A stretch of DNA of 32,499 nt. Origin: a virus. The translations under genes were made by a program, and so were the position numbers. Position 1 is the first letter of the stretch; the number at the start of each line of letters is the position of its first letter. The notes below the pieces were generated by a model. The model was given only the letters and a program-made list of their open reading frames with translations. It did not search any database and had not been told where the DNA came from. The DNA lies in the IMG/VR virus record IMGVR_UViG_3300046836_000221, positions 1 through 32,499 of that record; one strand, written 5' to 3'. This document shows positions 1 through 8,398 of the stretch, one piece after another.

Positions 1-8
1 AGCCCGTA

Positions 9-320
9 ATGGCCCTGCGCACCCTCGGCACCAACGCATCGAACAGCCTGAGCGCGCTCGTCTGGAATGGCATGGCGACGGCCACGGCTGATGTGGCGGC
101 GCTCAATGCCCTCATTCTTGACGACATCAACTCGTCACATCCGGTGGCGCAGATCGGTGGAGTCGGGGGGTTCGTGAAGGAGGGGTTTCTCTATGTGCCC
201 AACCGAGCGGGGCCGTTGGAGTTGCGCCCCGGTGACATCGTGGCGACGGACGGAACGAGCGGCCAGGTCATTCTCTTGACCTCCTACGGCTTGTCCGCCG
301 GACCCTGGACCCTAACGTGA
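9..320 (+). CDS. Conserved phage hypothetical, head-proximal, 103 aa
   Basis: A 103-residue soluble protein opening the window. I do not recognise a named family. The N-terminus (MALRTLGTNA) resembles small proteins I associate with capsid and connector genes of podoviruses of alphaproteobacteria, but that is recollection, not a search. The middle is Gly/Val rich (residues about 46-66), and no TM segment or signal peptide is seen. It is followed 7 nt later by the next gene, and everything downstream to 6.6 kb is structural in character. A minor virion or capsid-decoration role is an inference from position. Upstream context is cut by the window edge, so the start codon (ATG) cannot be checked against an RBS. 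Confidence 0.7.
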   Translation: MALRTLGTNASNSLSALVWNGMATATADVAALNALILDDINSSHPVAQIGGVGGFVKEGFLYVPNRAGPLELRPGDIVATDGTSGQVILLTSYGLSAGPWTLT

Positions 321-327
321 GGATTCA

Positions 328-633
328 ATGGCAAAAGCCAATGTGAGGTTTGTCCATGATTTGACGGTGCCGCCGCCGCTTGGCGCGGATGTCGAGACGG
401 AGACGGGGCCCGTCGAGGTGCTCGTCTTGAATCAGGCCGATCCTTCCGATCCACTTGATACGCTTCTCGTGGTCGCACTCAAGATCGGAAAACGCTGCGG
501 CGCTCGTTGCTCGGTAATTAGAACGGGTGACGCAAGAGCGGACTTGAGAACTGCGGTTGCCGGGATGATTCTGATGGCAATCGATAATGCCGCCGAGATT
601 CGAGACGCAATCGCAATGGAGAAGGCTGTCTGA
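328..633 (+). CDS. Small phage hypothetical, 101 aa
   Basis: Unrecognised 101-aa protein. Residues 5-35 are acidic and proline-containing, and residues 70-101 form an Ala/Ile-rich amphipathic helix. There is no signal peptide or convincing TM segment. The ATG follows a GAGGA-like Shine-Dalgarno sequence (317-325 region), and the TGA shares its last base with the next ATG (TGATG, 631-635), indicating translational coupling. It probably belongs to the same head/connector transcription unit as its neighbours. Function cannot be assigned from sequence. Confidence 0.65.
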   Translation: MAKANVRFVHDLTVPPPLGADVETETGPVEVLVLNQADPSDPLDTLLVVALKIGKRCGARCSVIRTGDARADLRTAVAGMILMAIDNAAEIRDAIAMEKAV

Positions 634-1325
634 TGGCATGGACAGAAGAGATGCGCGCCAAGTCCCGTGCGACTTGGGAGCGTAAGAGGCGCGAGGCCGC
701 TGAGGCGCAGGCTACGGCTGCCGCCGCACCCGAACCGGAGCCGGTGCTTATGCCGGCCGTGCCGCGCGAGGGTGAGGCGCCTCAGCCGATCATCGAGGTC
801 GACGACGGGATTGGGGTTTCCGAGCCGCCGGCGGCCGGTCTTCCCGATCCGTTCGAGGCGTTTCTCGCGGCCCAGGATGCCGATACGCGGGCGGTGCTGA
901 CCGACGCCGAGTTGCGCATCATCTACGAGGTCGAGACCAAGCGCGCCGCGGAAGCGAAGCACGCCGCGGCGAAGAAAGCCGCCGCGCATCGGGCGCAGCG
1001 TCATGCTCAGGCCGTGGCCGGGCTTATCCCTGCCGAGCAGCTTGCCGCGGCAGCCCAGCGAGAGCGGCTTAACCGCAAGGTCTCGTGGGTCGTCAACATG
1101 CCCGAGGCCGGCAATTCGGGGAGACTGATCGACGAGGGCGTGCGAATCGACGGACGCCTCCTCTATCACGGCCAGAAAGTCACTGGCACACTGGCCGAGT
1201 ACGAGAGCTACCGCTCTATCGAGTGGCTGGCCCATCAGAACGAGCTCGATTTCCAGGGGCGCGGGCGGCTATCGCGGCTGCGCCAGACGGCGACCGGCTT
1301 CATCAACAACAGGACATCGGCATGA
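633..1325 (+). CDS. Charged coiled-coil phage protein, 230 aa
   Basis: The N-terminal third is a highly charged Lys/Arg/Glu/Ala helix (residues 1-35) followed by a Pro/Glu-rich linker (about 36-75). A second long helical stretch rich in Lys, Ala and Glu (about 85-145) follows, then a compact C-terminal part with the motif GYES-like YESYRSIEWLA. The composition recalls scaffolding or head-assembly proteins, and the position among structural genes is compatible with that, but no family is recognised. The start overlaps the preceding stop (TGATG), and the stop overlaps the next start (ATGA at 1322), so the gene sits in a coupled string. Confidence 0.7.
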   Translation: MAWTEEMRAKSRATWERKRREAAEAQATAAAAPEPEPVLMPAVPREGEAPQPIIEVDDGIGVSEPPAAGLPDPFEAFLAAQDADTRAVLTDAELRIIYEVETKRAAEAKHAAAKKAAAHRAQRHAQAVAGLIPAEQLAAAAQRERLNRKVSWVVNMPEAGNSGRLIDEGVRIDGRLLYHGQKVTGTLAEYESYRSIEWLAHQNELDFQGRGRLSRLRQTATGFINNRTSA

Positions 1326-1831
1326 GCGGCGAGGACAAAACGGTGGTGCGGCCGGTCGAGATACCGGGGATGCAGATCAGCTTTTCGAGCCCGATTGGCC
1401 CAAGCGGCAAGGGCATGAATTTCGTGCTGTCCGCCGGGGACGACATCGAGTTTGACGACCTGAACAAGAAGCTCGATGTGATTGCCGCCGCCGCGCGTCG
1501 GCAGGACGCCTTCGAGCAGTTGCGCCTCGACCAGAACGCCCTCCTCTCCAATCGCAAGCTGCTTGCCCAGCAAAAGGCGAAGCTGGTCGCAACGCGCAAC
1601 ACGATCGAGTCCAAGGTGGCGAATTTCCCCTCGCGCCGTCGCGAAGTGAACGCAACGCAGGCGGCACCGCAGGAACTCAGTGCGGTTTCGCAGATCGAGG
1701 GGCGCATCTTCGAGATCGAAGCGCAGATCGCCGGTTGCGAGGAGCGCATCCCGTTCTGGAAGAGGCTGCTGCGCGGCGAGGAGCCGCTCGACCTCGATGA
1801 CGATGAGCCATCGAAGATGGCGGCGGAATGA
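1322..1831 (+). CDS. Coiled-coil phage structural-region protein, 169 aa
   Basis: An in-frame ATG exists far upstream at 1085, but ATG 1322 is chosen because it overlaps the preceding stop as ATGA and gives a sensible N-terminus (MSGEDKTVVRP). Residues 45-85 and 110-145 are strongly helical and heptad-like (Leu/Ile with Lys/Glu/Gln), and the C-terminus is acidic (DLDDDEPSK). No catalytic motif is visible. It may be an assembly or chaperone factor for the connector encoded next. This is inference from composition and position only. Confidence 0.65.
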   Translation: MSGEDKTVVRPVEIPGMQISFSSPIGPSGKGMNFVLSAGDDIEFDDLNKKLDVIAAAARRQDAFEQLRLDQNALLSNRKLLAQQKAKLVATRNTIESKVANFPSRRREVNATQAAPQELSAVSQIEGRIFEIEAQIAGCEERIPFWKRLLRGEEPLDLDDDEPSKMAAE

Positions 1832-1834
1832 CCC

Positions 1835-2785
1835 GTGCTCACCGCGGCGGCCATCATCGATCGGGCCAACCAGATTGCCAAGGGCCGCGGCATGGCCCCG
1901 CAGGGTCTCGATGGGCTCAACGCGATCCTGTCCGACCTCTGCGAGGTGCATGACCTCGCGCTTGCGCGCGGCCAGTTCAATTTCAACTTCGACCCGCAAC
2001 TGACCTCGCTGTTCGGCAGCGGTCCCTACTCTCTGCCGCTCGACTACCTCAGAACCTCGGGTTCGTCCGGGGCGCGCGGCGTCACCCGTTCGGCCTGGTA
2101 TCTCTACCCCGCCCCGACCCTGCCGGCGGCGCAGCCGATCTTTATGACGCCGATCGATCTCGCCGAATTCGACCTCTATGCCAAGCTGCCGAGCCAATCG
2201 ACGCCGAATCTCTGGTGTACCGATATGGCGGTCCAGAAAATCATCATCTCGACATCGGCAAACCTGACGGCGGGAAGCACGGCGGGAACGGTTGTCTTGG
2301 CGACGGGCATTCTCAGCGGCATGTCGATCTCGGGCGAGGGTATCGTGCCGGGGACGACGATTACGATCGCGGGCCTCAACATCACGCTTTCCCAGGCGGC
2401 GACGATCACCAACCCGGATTCCAGCGTTTTCTTTGGATACCCGCCGCTTGCCTACGTCTATCCGGCGCCGCTCGGCCCTTACCCGGTGACGGTGCGCTAT
2501 CAGCGCAAGATGCCGCCGATCATCGACGACGGGGTGATCCCGTGGTTTCCCAACGAGGGATTTCTGATCGAGAAGCTGGCCTCGTTCCAGATGCCGATCA
2601 CCGGCGACAGCCGCAAAGACACGATGGAGGCGAGCGCCGACAAGAAGCTCGGCAAGTACCTCGGGCTTTCGGACGACAAGACCAACCGCAGCCAGGCGGT
2701 GCAACTCGATGGCCGGAATTACGGACGCGGCGGCGGTGGCGGGCGTGGGCTCAGGGACACGAAGACGATGGGGTGGGGGTGCTGA
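1835..2785 (+). CDS. Head-tail connector/adaptor-like protein with inserted beta domain, 316 aa
   Basis: GTG start 3 nt after the preceding stop. Residues 1-75 (helical, then a segment with LPLDYLR) and 200-316 (VTVRYQRKMPPI, a run ending in a Gly/Arg-rich tail) resemble the adaptor/head-completion proteins that sit between portal and tail hub in P22-type podoviruses. The placement directly before a gp10-like hub supports this. Residues about 135-200 form a separate beta-rich module with the signature SGEGIVPGTTIT followed by ITLSQAAT. The same module recurs several times in the hub gene at 3253-5967, so it looks like a mobile surface insert. The connector assignment is moderate confidence; an exact family cannot be given without a search. 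Confidence 0.6.
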   Translation: MLTAAAIIDRANQIAKGRGMAPQGLDGLNAILSDLCEVHDLALARGQFNFNFDPQLTSLFGSGPYSLPLDYLRTSGSSGARGVTRSAWYLYPAPTLPAAQPIFMTPIDLAEFDLYAKLPSQSTPNLWCTDMAVQKIIISTSANLTAGSTAGTVVLATGILSGMSISGEGIVPGTTITIAGLNITLSQAATITNPDSSVFFGYPPLAYVYPAPLGPYPVTVRYQRKMPPIIDDGVIPWFPNEGFLIEKLASFQMPITGDSRKDTMEASADKKLGKYLGLSDDKTNRSQAVQLDGRNYGRGGGGGRGLRDTKTMGWGC

Positions 2786-2788
2786 TCT

Positions 2789-3253
2789 GTGCCCGGCTAT
2801 CTCCTCGACCAGCTTGGTTTGTTGCTCAACAGCATTTCTCAGTCAGGCGGTCTGCCGTTTTCAAAGCCGATGCCGCAGCCCTTCGCGCCAACACAATTGA
2901 CGCCTGACCAGGAGACCCGGTTCCAGCAGGAGATGGGGACGGGAGGGTATGGGCAATGGCAGAATAGTTTTAGGCAACGCTTTGGCGAATCACCAAACCT
3001 GAATGATCCACAGTATGATTACCGGGGCGCATGGAAGGGTGGAATTGTGCCACAGCCTTATGCGCCAGATCAGGGATTCCCACATTGGCCGAGCACATTA
3101 CCTAGCGGTCAGCCACTCAAGGCTCCCGATCACCCTACCGCGTGGATGGAGACATTCATGCAGCGGTTCGGGGTCGATCCAAATCTGGCCTCGCCACAGC
3201 TTATTGAGGCAGGGCGGCAACAAGGTATCGTTCCGCCAGGATGGGGCCGCTAA
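2789..3253 (+). CDS. Conserved phage protein with YDYRGAW/HWPS motif, 154 aa
   Basis: GTG start 3 nt after the connector stop. The core QWQNSFRQRFGESPNLNDP...YDYRGAW...HWPS matches a motif arrangement I have repeatedly seen in uncharacterised virion-region proteins of phages (Tyr-Asp-Tyr-Arg-x-Ala-Trp, then His-Trp-Pro-Ser). A second, degenerate copy of the first half appears at residues about 118-154 (WMETFMQRFGVDPNLASPQ), so the protein is an internal duplication. It has no TM segment or signal peptide. The stop is TAATG, overlapping the start of the tail hub. A minor tail or hub-accessory role is inferred. Base composition is slightly more AT-rich than the flanking genes. Confidence 0.65.
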   Translation: MPGYLLDQLGLLLNSISQSGGLPFSKPMPQPFAPTQLTPDQETRFQQEMGTGGYGQWQNSFRQRFGESPNLNDPQYDYRGAWKGGIVPQPYAPDQGFPHWPSTLPSGQPLKAPDHPTAWMETFMQRFGVDPNLASPQLIEAGRQQGIVPPGWGR

Positions 3254-5967
3254 TGCCCTCCTCGATCCCGAATAGCGCACCGATCAAGTGGGTCTTCAAG
3301 GGGCTGACCGACGCGGCTGACGGGACCAACTCGTTCCCGGGCGCGATGTCGGATCTGATAAACCTGATTCCCGACCCTTCGACCGCCGGGGTCTACGTGC
3401 CGCGGCCGGCCGCCAAGATCAAGACCGACTTCACCGGATCGAACGCGCCGATCGGCGCAGGCGTCCTCTCGGCGATGCTGACGATCGGCGATCTCGAATA
3501 CGGCATGGTCGCCTCGACCCTCAACCCCGGCAAGGATGAGCCGTTCTGCTACGACCTGGCGAACGATGTGTTCCTGCCGGTCTCGGGCATCACCAACGCC
3601 AACACGCCGACATCGCCCGCAGCCTCGGGCGATTGGGTGCCGCCGATCATGGCGCAGGTTGCGAGCCGCATCATCGTCTGCCATCCAGGCTTCCCCGGCG
3701 GAGCGATCAAGTTCGGCTGGTTCGATGTCTCCGGTTTCACCGAGACGACGTTCGGCAACACGCACAGCAACACGCTGATCGACGGCAACCCCTCGATCCT
3801 TGGCGTGCAGTCGGGGATGGCGATTACCGGCAGCGGCATCCCGGCCAACACCAGCGTCATCGCGACCGCGGCCGTCGTTGTTGTCCTGCACGGCAATCTC
3901 AGCGGAAACAGCTTCGTCCCCCTGGCCTCGGCCGCCGGCGTCGCGGTCGGGCAGGAGGTGGCAGGCTTCGGGGTTCCGGCCGGGACGACCGTAACCAGCG
4001 TCGTCGAGACGCCGTTCACGACGACCGGCGATACGCACTCGAACAACGTGCTCGACGACCTCGATCCGGCAAACGGTGTTCCGCACATCGGCGACCTGAT
4101 TACGGGCTCGGGCATCCCGGCAAACACAACGATCCTCAGCGTCGTCGACATCAATTTCGGGGCGGTTGGAGCCACCGACACGACGACGACTATCATCGTT
4201 TCCGAGGCGTTCGGCACGATTGCCGCCGGGCAGTTCGTCACCGGAGGGGCCTTCATCGCCGCCGGCACGAAGGTCGTCACGGCGACGCCGTTCAGCCTTT
4301 TCACCTTTGGTGACATCACCGTTGGCTTGCAGACCATCACGAATCTTGCCTCGACGACCGGCGTCGCGGTCGGGATGGCTGTCAATTATCTGGGCATCCC
4401 GGGATTTGGGCTCGTCCTTTCGGTTGACAGCCCGACGCAGGTCACGATCAACCAAGGGGCACCGGGCAGCGCTACCGGAATCCAGGTTTCGTTTTCGGCC
4501 GTGACCGTGGTCGTCAACAACGCGACGACAGGCACGGTCGCCGCCGATCAACTGTTCTTTCGCAGCTTGACCGTGGTTATGAGCAACGACGCCACGGCGA
4601 CGGCGACAGGCGTCTCGATCACCTTCGACACGGTTTCGTTGATAACGCTTTCGGCGGCTTCGCAGGTCGCGCCCGCGACGGTCGACCTCACCTTTACCGG
4701 AGCGACGATCACGCTCTCGCAGAATGCGTCCGCAACGGCTAACGGCGTCAGCCTGTCGATTGCCGGCGGCACCCGGGCCGCGCCGCAGTGGGGGGCCGGG
4801 GATTGCGACCGCAACCCGCTCCCCTCGACGCCTCTTGCCGTCGCGGAAATGAACGGGCGTGCATGGTTCGCCGATGGCCTCGATGGCATCCCGTTCTCGG
4901 ACAGCGGGTTTCCGTGCCGGCGCTCGAACCAGCCGAATGTGCAGGCGCTGACGACCAACGATGGGGTGTCGGTCACGATGATCGCCCCAATCGAACTGAC
5001 CTCCCCCCTCGTTGGCGGCATCGTGGAGGGCCTCATCGCCTTTCAGGGCGAGGCGCAGATGCGCCAGATCACCGGAGACCCCTCGACCAACAATCTTGCG
5101 ATGAACCTCCTGCCGGTCGCAACCGGCACGCTGGCTCCGCTCTCGGTGATCCCGTGCAGCCTTGGCACCGCCTTCATCTCGCCGCAGGGTTTGCGCTTCG
5201 TGCGGCCGGACGGCTCGGTGACGGACCCTATCGGGGTGGACGGGCAGGGCGTGACGCACCCTTTCCAATACGCCAAGTTTCCCTCTCGCATCTGCGCCGA
5301 GGCCAATGTCGCGGTCCTGCGGATCACCGTGCAGCACGGTTCCGATCCGGGCGAGCCGTTTCAGGAGTTCTGGTTCGATCTATCCAGGAAAACGTGGTCG
5401 GGACCGCACAGCTTCCCGGCCCGGCTTATCCAGCATTGGCGCTCGACCTTCGTCATGGCCCCGCTCGCCGTCAATGCGAGCATGTGGCGCAGCAATAGCG
5501 TCGGGCCGCATTACAACGGCGGCTCGCCCTCGGATTTTGTCGAGAACGGGCAGCAACTGTCGTGGGTCGCGGAGACGGTGCTGCTGCCCGACAACGAAGC
5601 GTTGTCGATGAATGCGGTCGTCGAGTCCAACCTGATGTGCGCGGTGGCGATAACCAATCCGATCCAGGTGACGGCTTTCAGCGAGCGGCGCGCGATCATC
5701 AACATACCGCTGCCGCTCACGCCGGCCGCCAGCAACACGAATTTGACGCAGCGGCTGATCGCGTGGACCCGGCCTCTCATCTTCAAGCAGATGTCGGTGA
5801 GAATGACCGGACTCTCGGGTTCCGACGTGCGCCTTGGCAATCTCTACATGCGCTATCAGATTTTGGGCTATAACCTCGATGAGGGGGACGACTTCTTCCT
5901 CCTGTCGTCGCGGGTGCCGTTTCCGATCCTCCTGGCGGACGACGGCACGTCGCTGCTCCCGGGGTGA
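3253..5967 (+). CDS. Tail hub, P22 gp10-like (packaged DNA stabilisation), with large repeat insertion
   Basis: About 904 aa starting at ATG 3253, which overlaps the preceding stop as TAATG; an in-frame ATG at 3241 would lie inside the upstream gene. The N-terminus (residues 1-165: FKGLTDAADGTNSFPGAMSDLINL...) and the C-terminal half (about 515-904, with RFVRPDGSVTDP, FQEFWFDLSRKTW and a closing beta domain) resemble the P22 gp10 tail-hub family, which closes the portal channel and carries the needle. Family members are usually about 470 aa. The extra length is an inserted run (about residues 165-510) of beta repeats with the signature GSGIPANT(S/T)(V/I), at least four recognisable copies. 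TH-S-N motifs appear twice (FGNTHSNTLID, TGDTHSNNVLD). Expect a virion protein exposed at the tail. Confidence 0.65.
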   Translation: MPSSIPNSAPIKWVFKGLTDAADGTNSFPGAMSDLINLIPDPSTAGVYVPRPAAKIKTDFTGSNAPIGAGVLSAMLTIGDLEYGMVASTLNPGKDEPFCYDLANDVFLPVSGITNANTPTSPAASGDWVPPIMAQVASRIIVCHPGFPGGAIKFGWFDVSGFTETTFGNTHSNTLIDGNPSILGVQSGMAITGSGIPANTSVIATAAVVVVLHGNLSGNSFVPLASAAGVAVGQEVAGFGVPAGTTVTSVVETPFTTTGDTHSNNVLDDLDPANGVPHIGDLITGSGIPANTTILSVVDINFGAVGATDTTTTIIVSEAFGTIAAGQFVTGGAFIAAGTKVVTATPFSLFTFGDITVGLQTITNLASTTGVAVGMAVNYLGIPGFGLVLSVDSPTQVTINQGAPGSATGIQVSFSAVTVVVNNATTGTVAADQLFFRSLTVVMSNDATATATGVSITFDTVSLITLSAASQVAPATVDLTFTGATITLSQNASATANGVSLSIAGGTRAAPQWGAGDCDRNPLPSTPLAVAEMNGRAWFADGLDGIPFSDSGFPCRRSNQPNVQALTTNDGVSVTMIAPIELTSPLVGGIVEGLIAFQGEAQMRQITGDPSTNNLAMNLLPVATGTLAPLSVIPCSLGTAFISPQGLRFVRPDGSVTDPIGVDGQGVTHPFQYAKFPSRICAEANVAVLRITVQHGSDPGEPFQEFWFDLSRKTWSGPHSFPARLIQHWRSTFVMAPLAVNASMWRSNSVGPHYNGGSPSDFVENGQQLSWVAETVLLPDNEALSMNAVVESNLMCAVAITNPIQVTAFSERRAIINIPLPLTPAASNTNLTQRLIAWTRPLIFKQMSVRMTGLSGSDVRLGNLYMRYQILGYNLDEGDDFFLLSSRVPFPILLADDGTSLLPG

Positions 5968-5970
5968 GGC

Positions 5971-6600
5971 ATGGCTGACGGCGAACTCTATACGATCTTT
6001 GTCGATGGCAGCCCGGTGCTGCCGCTGCCGTTTCAGCCGACTGACGAGCTCGCCATCGTTCGCGGCGGCGTTACGTTCAAAATCGCCCCGACCGACTTCT
6101 CCGGGGTAGGCAGCGTCACCAGCGTCAGCTTCGCGGGTGACGGCGTGGTGTTCAACAACGTCCCCGGAGCTCCGGTCACGACGACCGGGACGCTGTTTCC
6201 GGTCCTCAACACGCAGCTTGCCAACACCGTCCTGGCTGGCCCGATATCGGGCGGCGCGGCGGAACCGACCTTCCGGTTGCTCACTCCCGCCGACAGCTTT
6301 GGATTTGTGACATACTCGGTTCCGACGACGGGCGCGACGATCACCGCGGCCTCGGGGCAGGGCGCGTTCAGGATCAATCCGGCGGGCGCGCTTGCCGTTC
6401 TCCATGTGGTGCTGCCTCCGATTGTTTCCGACTCGCAGATTTTCGAGGCATCGACGACGCAGGACATCACGGCATTCGATGCGGCGGGGGCCGGGACCGA
6501 CAGCATGATCGGCACCTCGGGGGGGCCATACGTGCTTGCTGCAAACGGCAACGCGAGATGGCAGGCACGGCTTTCCAACACCAGTTGGTATCCAGCCTAG
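5971..6600 (+). CDS. Tail fibre-like protein, 209 aa
   Basis: Residues 40-105 carry the VTSVSFAGDGVVFNN...PVTTTGTLFPVLN...ANTVLAGPISGGAAEPTFRLL pattern, a segment very common in phage tail-fibre proteins, where it precedes a variable tip. Residues 125-209 are a beta-rich C-terminal part ending in ARWQARLSNTSWYPA, possibly the trimeric tip. There is no signal peptide, unlike the following genes. It begins 3 nt after the tail hub stop and was probably co-transcribed with it. Role: part of the adsorption apparatus. Confidence in the class is good; the receptor is unknown. Confidence 0.7.
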   Translation: MADGELYTIFVDGSPVLPLPFQPTDELAIVRGGVTFKIAPTDFSGVGSVTSVSFAGDGVVFNNVPGAPVTTTGTLFPVLNTQLANTVLAGPISGGAAEPTFRLLTPADSFGFVTYSVPTTGATITAASGQGAFRINPAGALAVLHVVLPPIVSDSQIFEASTTQDITAFDAAGAGTDSMIGTSGGPYVLAANGNARWQARLSNTSWYPA

Positions 6601-6608
6601 AGGTTCCG

Positions 6609-7238
6609 ATGAAACGTCTGTTCAATATCCTCGCGGCGCTTCTGCTGGTCGCGACGCCGGTCCTCGCGAACACTACACTCAAGGGGCCGATCACCTTCTC
6701 GACCATATTCAGCGTCACCGGCTCGACGGTCACGATCCCGCAAGCCTCGTCCAGTGTGTTCGGTGTCGCCAAGGTCGACGGCACGACCATCACCGCGTCA
6801 GGTGGGGTTTTTACGGCAGTTGCCGGCGCCGGCGGGATCACCCAGCTAACGGGAGATTGCACGGCCGGCCCGGGCTCGGGCAGCCAGGCCACCACCTGTC
6901 CTGCAAAGGTAACGCCGCTGACGACGGGCACATCGGTCTCGCTCTCGGCTCCGCGTGGCTATTTTGTCTGCACCGGAACCTGCACGATTACGCTCCCCGT
7001 CCCGGCGGCTGGCGATGAATTTTGCGTGCGCAACGACAATAACATTGCAACCGTGATTACCTTCAACAATCCCGGCTCCAGCGTGCAATTCGAGAAGACC
7101 ACCTATGCCTCTTACGGTACGGCGACATCCGGCACGGCGGTTTCGAGTGGAGCGGTCGGCGACAAGCTCTGTCTCGTCGGGCGCGACGCGACGCACTATC
7201 TCGTTGGTTCATATCTCGGCACCTGGACGATGAACTGA
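6609..7238 (+). CDS. Fibre-like beta protein with signal peptide, 209 aa
   Basis: ATG 6609 is preferred over an upstream in-frame ATG at 6558 because it follows the previous stop by 8 nt and opens with a textbook Sec signal (MKRLFNILAALLLVATPVLA, cleavage after ALA at about residue 20). The mature part is Thr/Ser/Gly-rich with FGVAKVDGTTITASGGVFTAV, a motif common in phage fibre and bacteriophage tail proteins. A C-terminal domain follows with Cys pairs (CTGTCTITLPVPAAGDEFCVRND). A signal peptide on a fibre-type protein is unexpected, because virion proteins normally assemble in the cytoplasm. The stop overlaps the next ATG (TGATG). Confidence 0.7.
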   Translation: MKRLFNILAALLLVATPVLANTTLKGPITFSTIFSVTGSTVTIPQASSSVFGVAKVDGTTITASGGVFTAVAGAGGITQLTGDCTAGPGSGSQATTCPAKVTPLTTGTSVSLSAPRGYFVCTGTCTITLPVPAAGDEFCVRNDNNIATVITFNNPGSSVQFEKTTYASYGTATSGTAVSSGAVGDKLCLVGRDATHYLVGSYLGTWTMN

Positions 7239-8398
7239 TGCGCACCTTCGCTGCCGTCTGCGCCTCCCTCTTTCTATGGAGTGCGGGTGCCCTCGCTCAG
7301 ATGCAATCGAATATCCTTTGGGACGTGCCAGCATCACAGCATTTCCAAGGGGTAGGAGACTTTTCGTCGTTCACCGCATGGTATGGCTTGCGCGCTTTCA
7401 GTGCTGCCGTTGCCGCAACAGGCACGCAAAAGGCGCTTGATCTTCGCCGCCCGAGCGATAATGCATCTTGCTCTCCGTTGATCGCAACAAATGGGTCTCT
7501 TGACTTAACGGTCGGGACACCTTGTTCCGGTCCTGCCACCGTGACGGCATGGCTCAATAACGACTCGTCATGCACAGCGTCGATCACGACAACGACGATG
7601 ACCGTTGCATCCTGCACGAAGGGAAATCTCGCAGTTGGGCTACCTATTTCGGGCGCTGCGCCGTTTACATCTATAACAGCAGCCGGAAGCGGTACAGGTG
7701 GCGCCGGCACCTACACAATCGCGCCGTCCCAAACCCTGGGAGCCGGCTCTATAGTAACCGCGCCAGCTTGGGCGTGGATCACAAAAGCATACGACCAAAC
7801 AAACGGAAACGCTTGCTCGGCAGCCTCTTGCGATGCTGTACAGGGAAACGCGACAAAGCAACCTAAGTTGTTGCTTACCGGCTGCGTTGATGGGGGTTCG
7901 TGCATAGTAAGGTCCCAGGGTACAGCGGGATTGACCAGCCTTGTATCGAATAACCAGTTCAATCCTAACGCCAGTAAAATACTATCAATGACCACAGTAG
8001 GCGCAAGAGCGACATCGTCAACAGGATCTGCCGCTTTCATAGAGGCGGAAGGAAATGCTCAAAACGACATTTCCGCAGCGGCGGTAAATTCAATGAAGTG
8101 CGATGGTGGAGGGGGCGCTATATCGGCTTCCGACAATGCTTTTCACGCAGTTAATTGTGCCCTAAACGATGGCACCGGCGGCGGTAGCACTGTCAACATT
8201 GACGGTTCAACCGCGACATATTCGGCGTCTAATCTTCTACAATCAGGAAACCCTACGATATTCGACCCGAATTTTGGAGCAATTATTCTTCAGTTGAAGG
8301 AGACCGGGTTTGTCGATAATTCGCTTTGGTCTGGTGGCACGCTGACCGCACTATGCCACAACCAACGACTCTATTGGGGAACCGGAGGGTCGTGCTGA
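7238..8398 (+). CDS. Secreted/virion protein with interrupted arabinofuranosidase-B-like domain, 386 aa
   Basis: It opens with a probable Sec signal (MRTFAAVCASLFLWSAGALA, cleavage about residue 20). Residues 45-110 (AWYGLRAFSAAV...ALDLRRPSDNAS) and 180-215 (ITKAYDQTNGNACSAASCDAVQ) look like the two halves of the RRSSDN...YDQSGNGN core of the alpha-L-arabinofuranosidase B catalytic-domain-like fold, which is often borrowed by phage fibre proteins. Between them (about 112-178) sits a separate Thr/Gly repeat unit ending SGTGGAGTYTIAPSQTLGAGSIV. The C-terminal part is Asn/Ser/Gly-rich with paired Cys. No catalytic residues could be identified, so binding is as likely as hydrolysis. Base composition is AT-richer than neighbours, suggesting acquisition. 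Confidence 0.6.
   Translation: MRTFAAVCASLFLWSAGALAQMQSNILWDVPASQHFQGVGDFSSFTAWYGLRAFSAAVAATGTQKALDLRRPSDNASCSPLIATNGSLDLTVGTPCSGPATVTAWLNNDSSCTASITTTTMTVASCTKGNLAVGLPISGAAPFTSITAAGSGTGGAGTYTIAPSQTLGAGSIVTAPAWAWITKAYDQTNGNACSAASCDAVQGNATKQPKLLLTGCVDGGSCIVRSQGTAGLTSLVSNNQFNPNASKILSMTTVGARATSSTGSAAFIEAEGNAQNDISAAAVNSMKCDGGGGAISASDNAFHAVNCALNDGTGGGSTVNIDGSTATYSASNLLQSGNPTIFDPNFGAIILQLKETGFVDNSLWSGGTLTALCHNQRLYWGTGGSC

Noticed and set aside
1235-2704. Long - strand open frame (489 codons) opposite the connector genes
   Set aside because: Arg/Val/Asp-rich composition typical of the antisense of GC-rich genes; it overlaps three well-supported + genes and has no domain pattern.
3250-5337. Very long - strand open frame (695 codons) opposite the tail hub
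   Set aside because: An antisense shadow in high-GC DNA. The + strand hub has recognisable domains; the - frame is low-complexity RDRR-type sequence.
5380-6405. - strand open frame of 341 codons
   Set aside because: Same reason: composition artefact opposite coupled structural genes.
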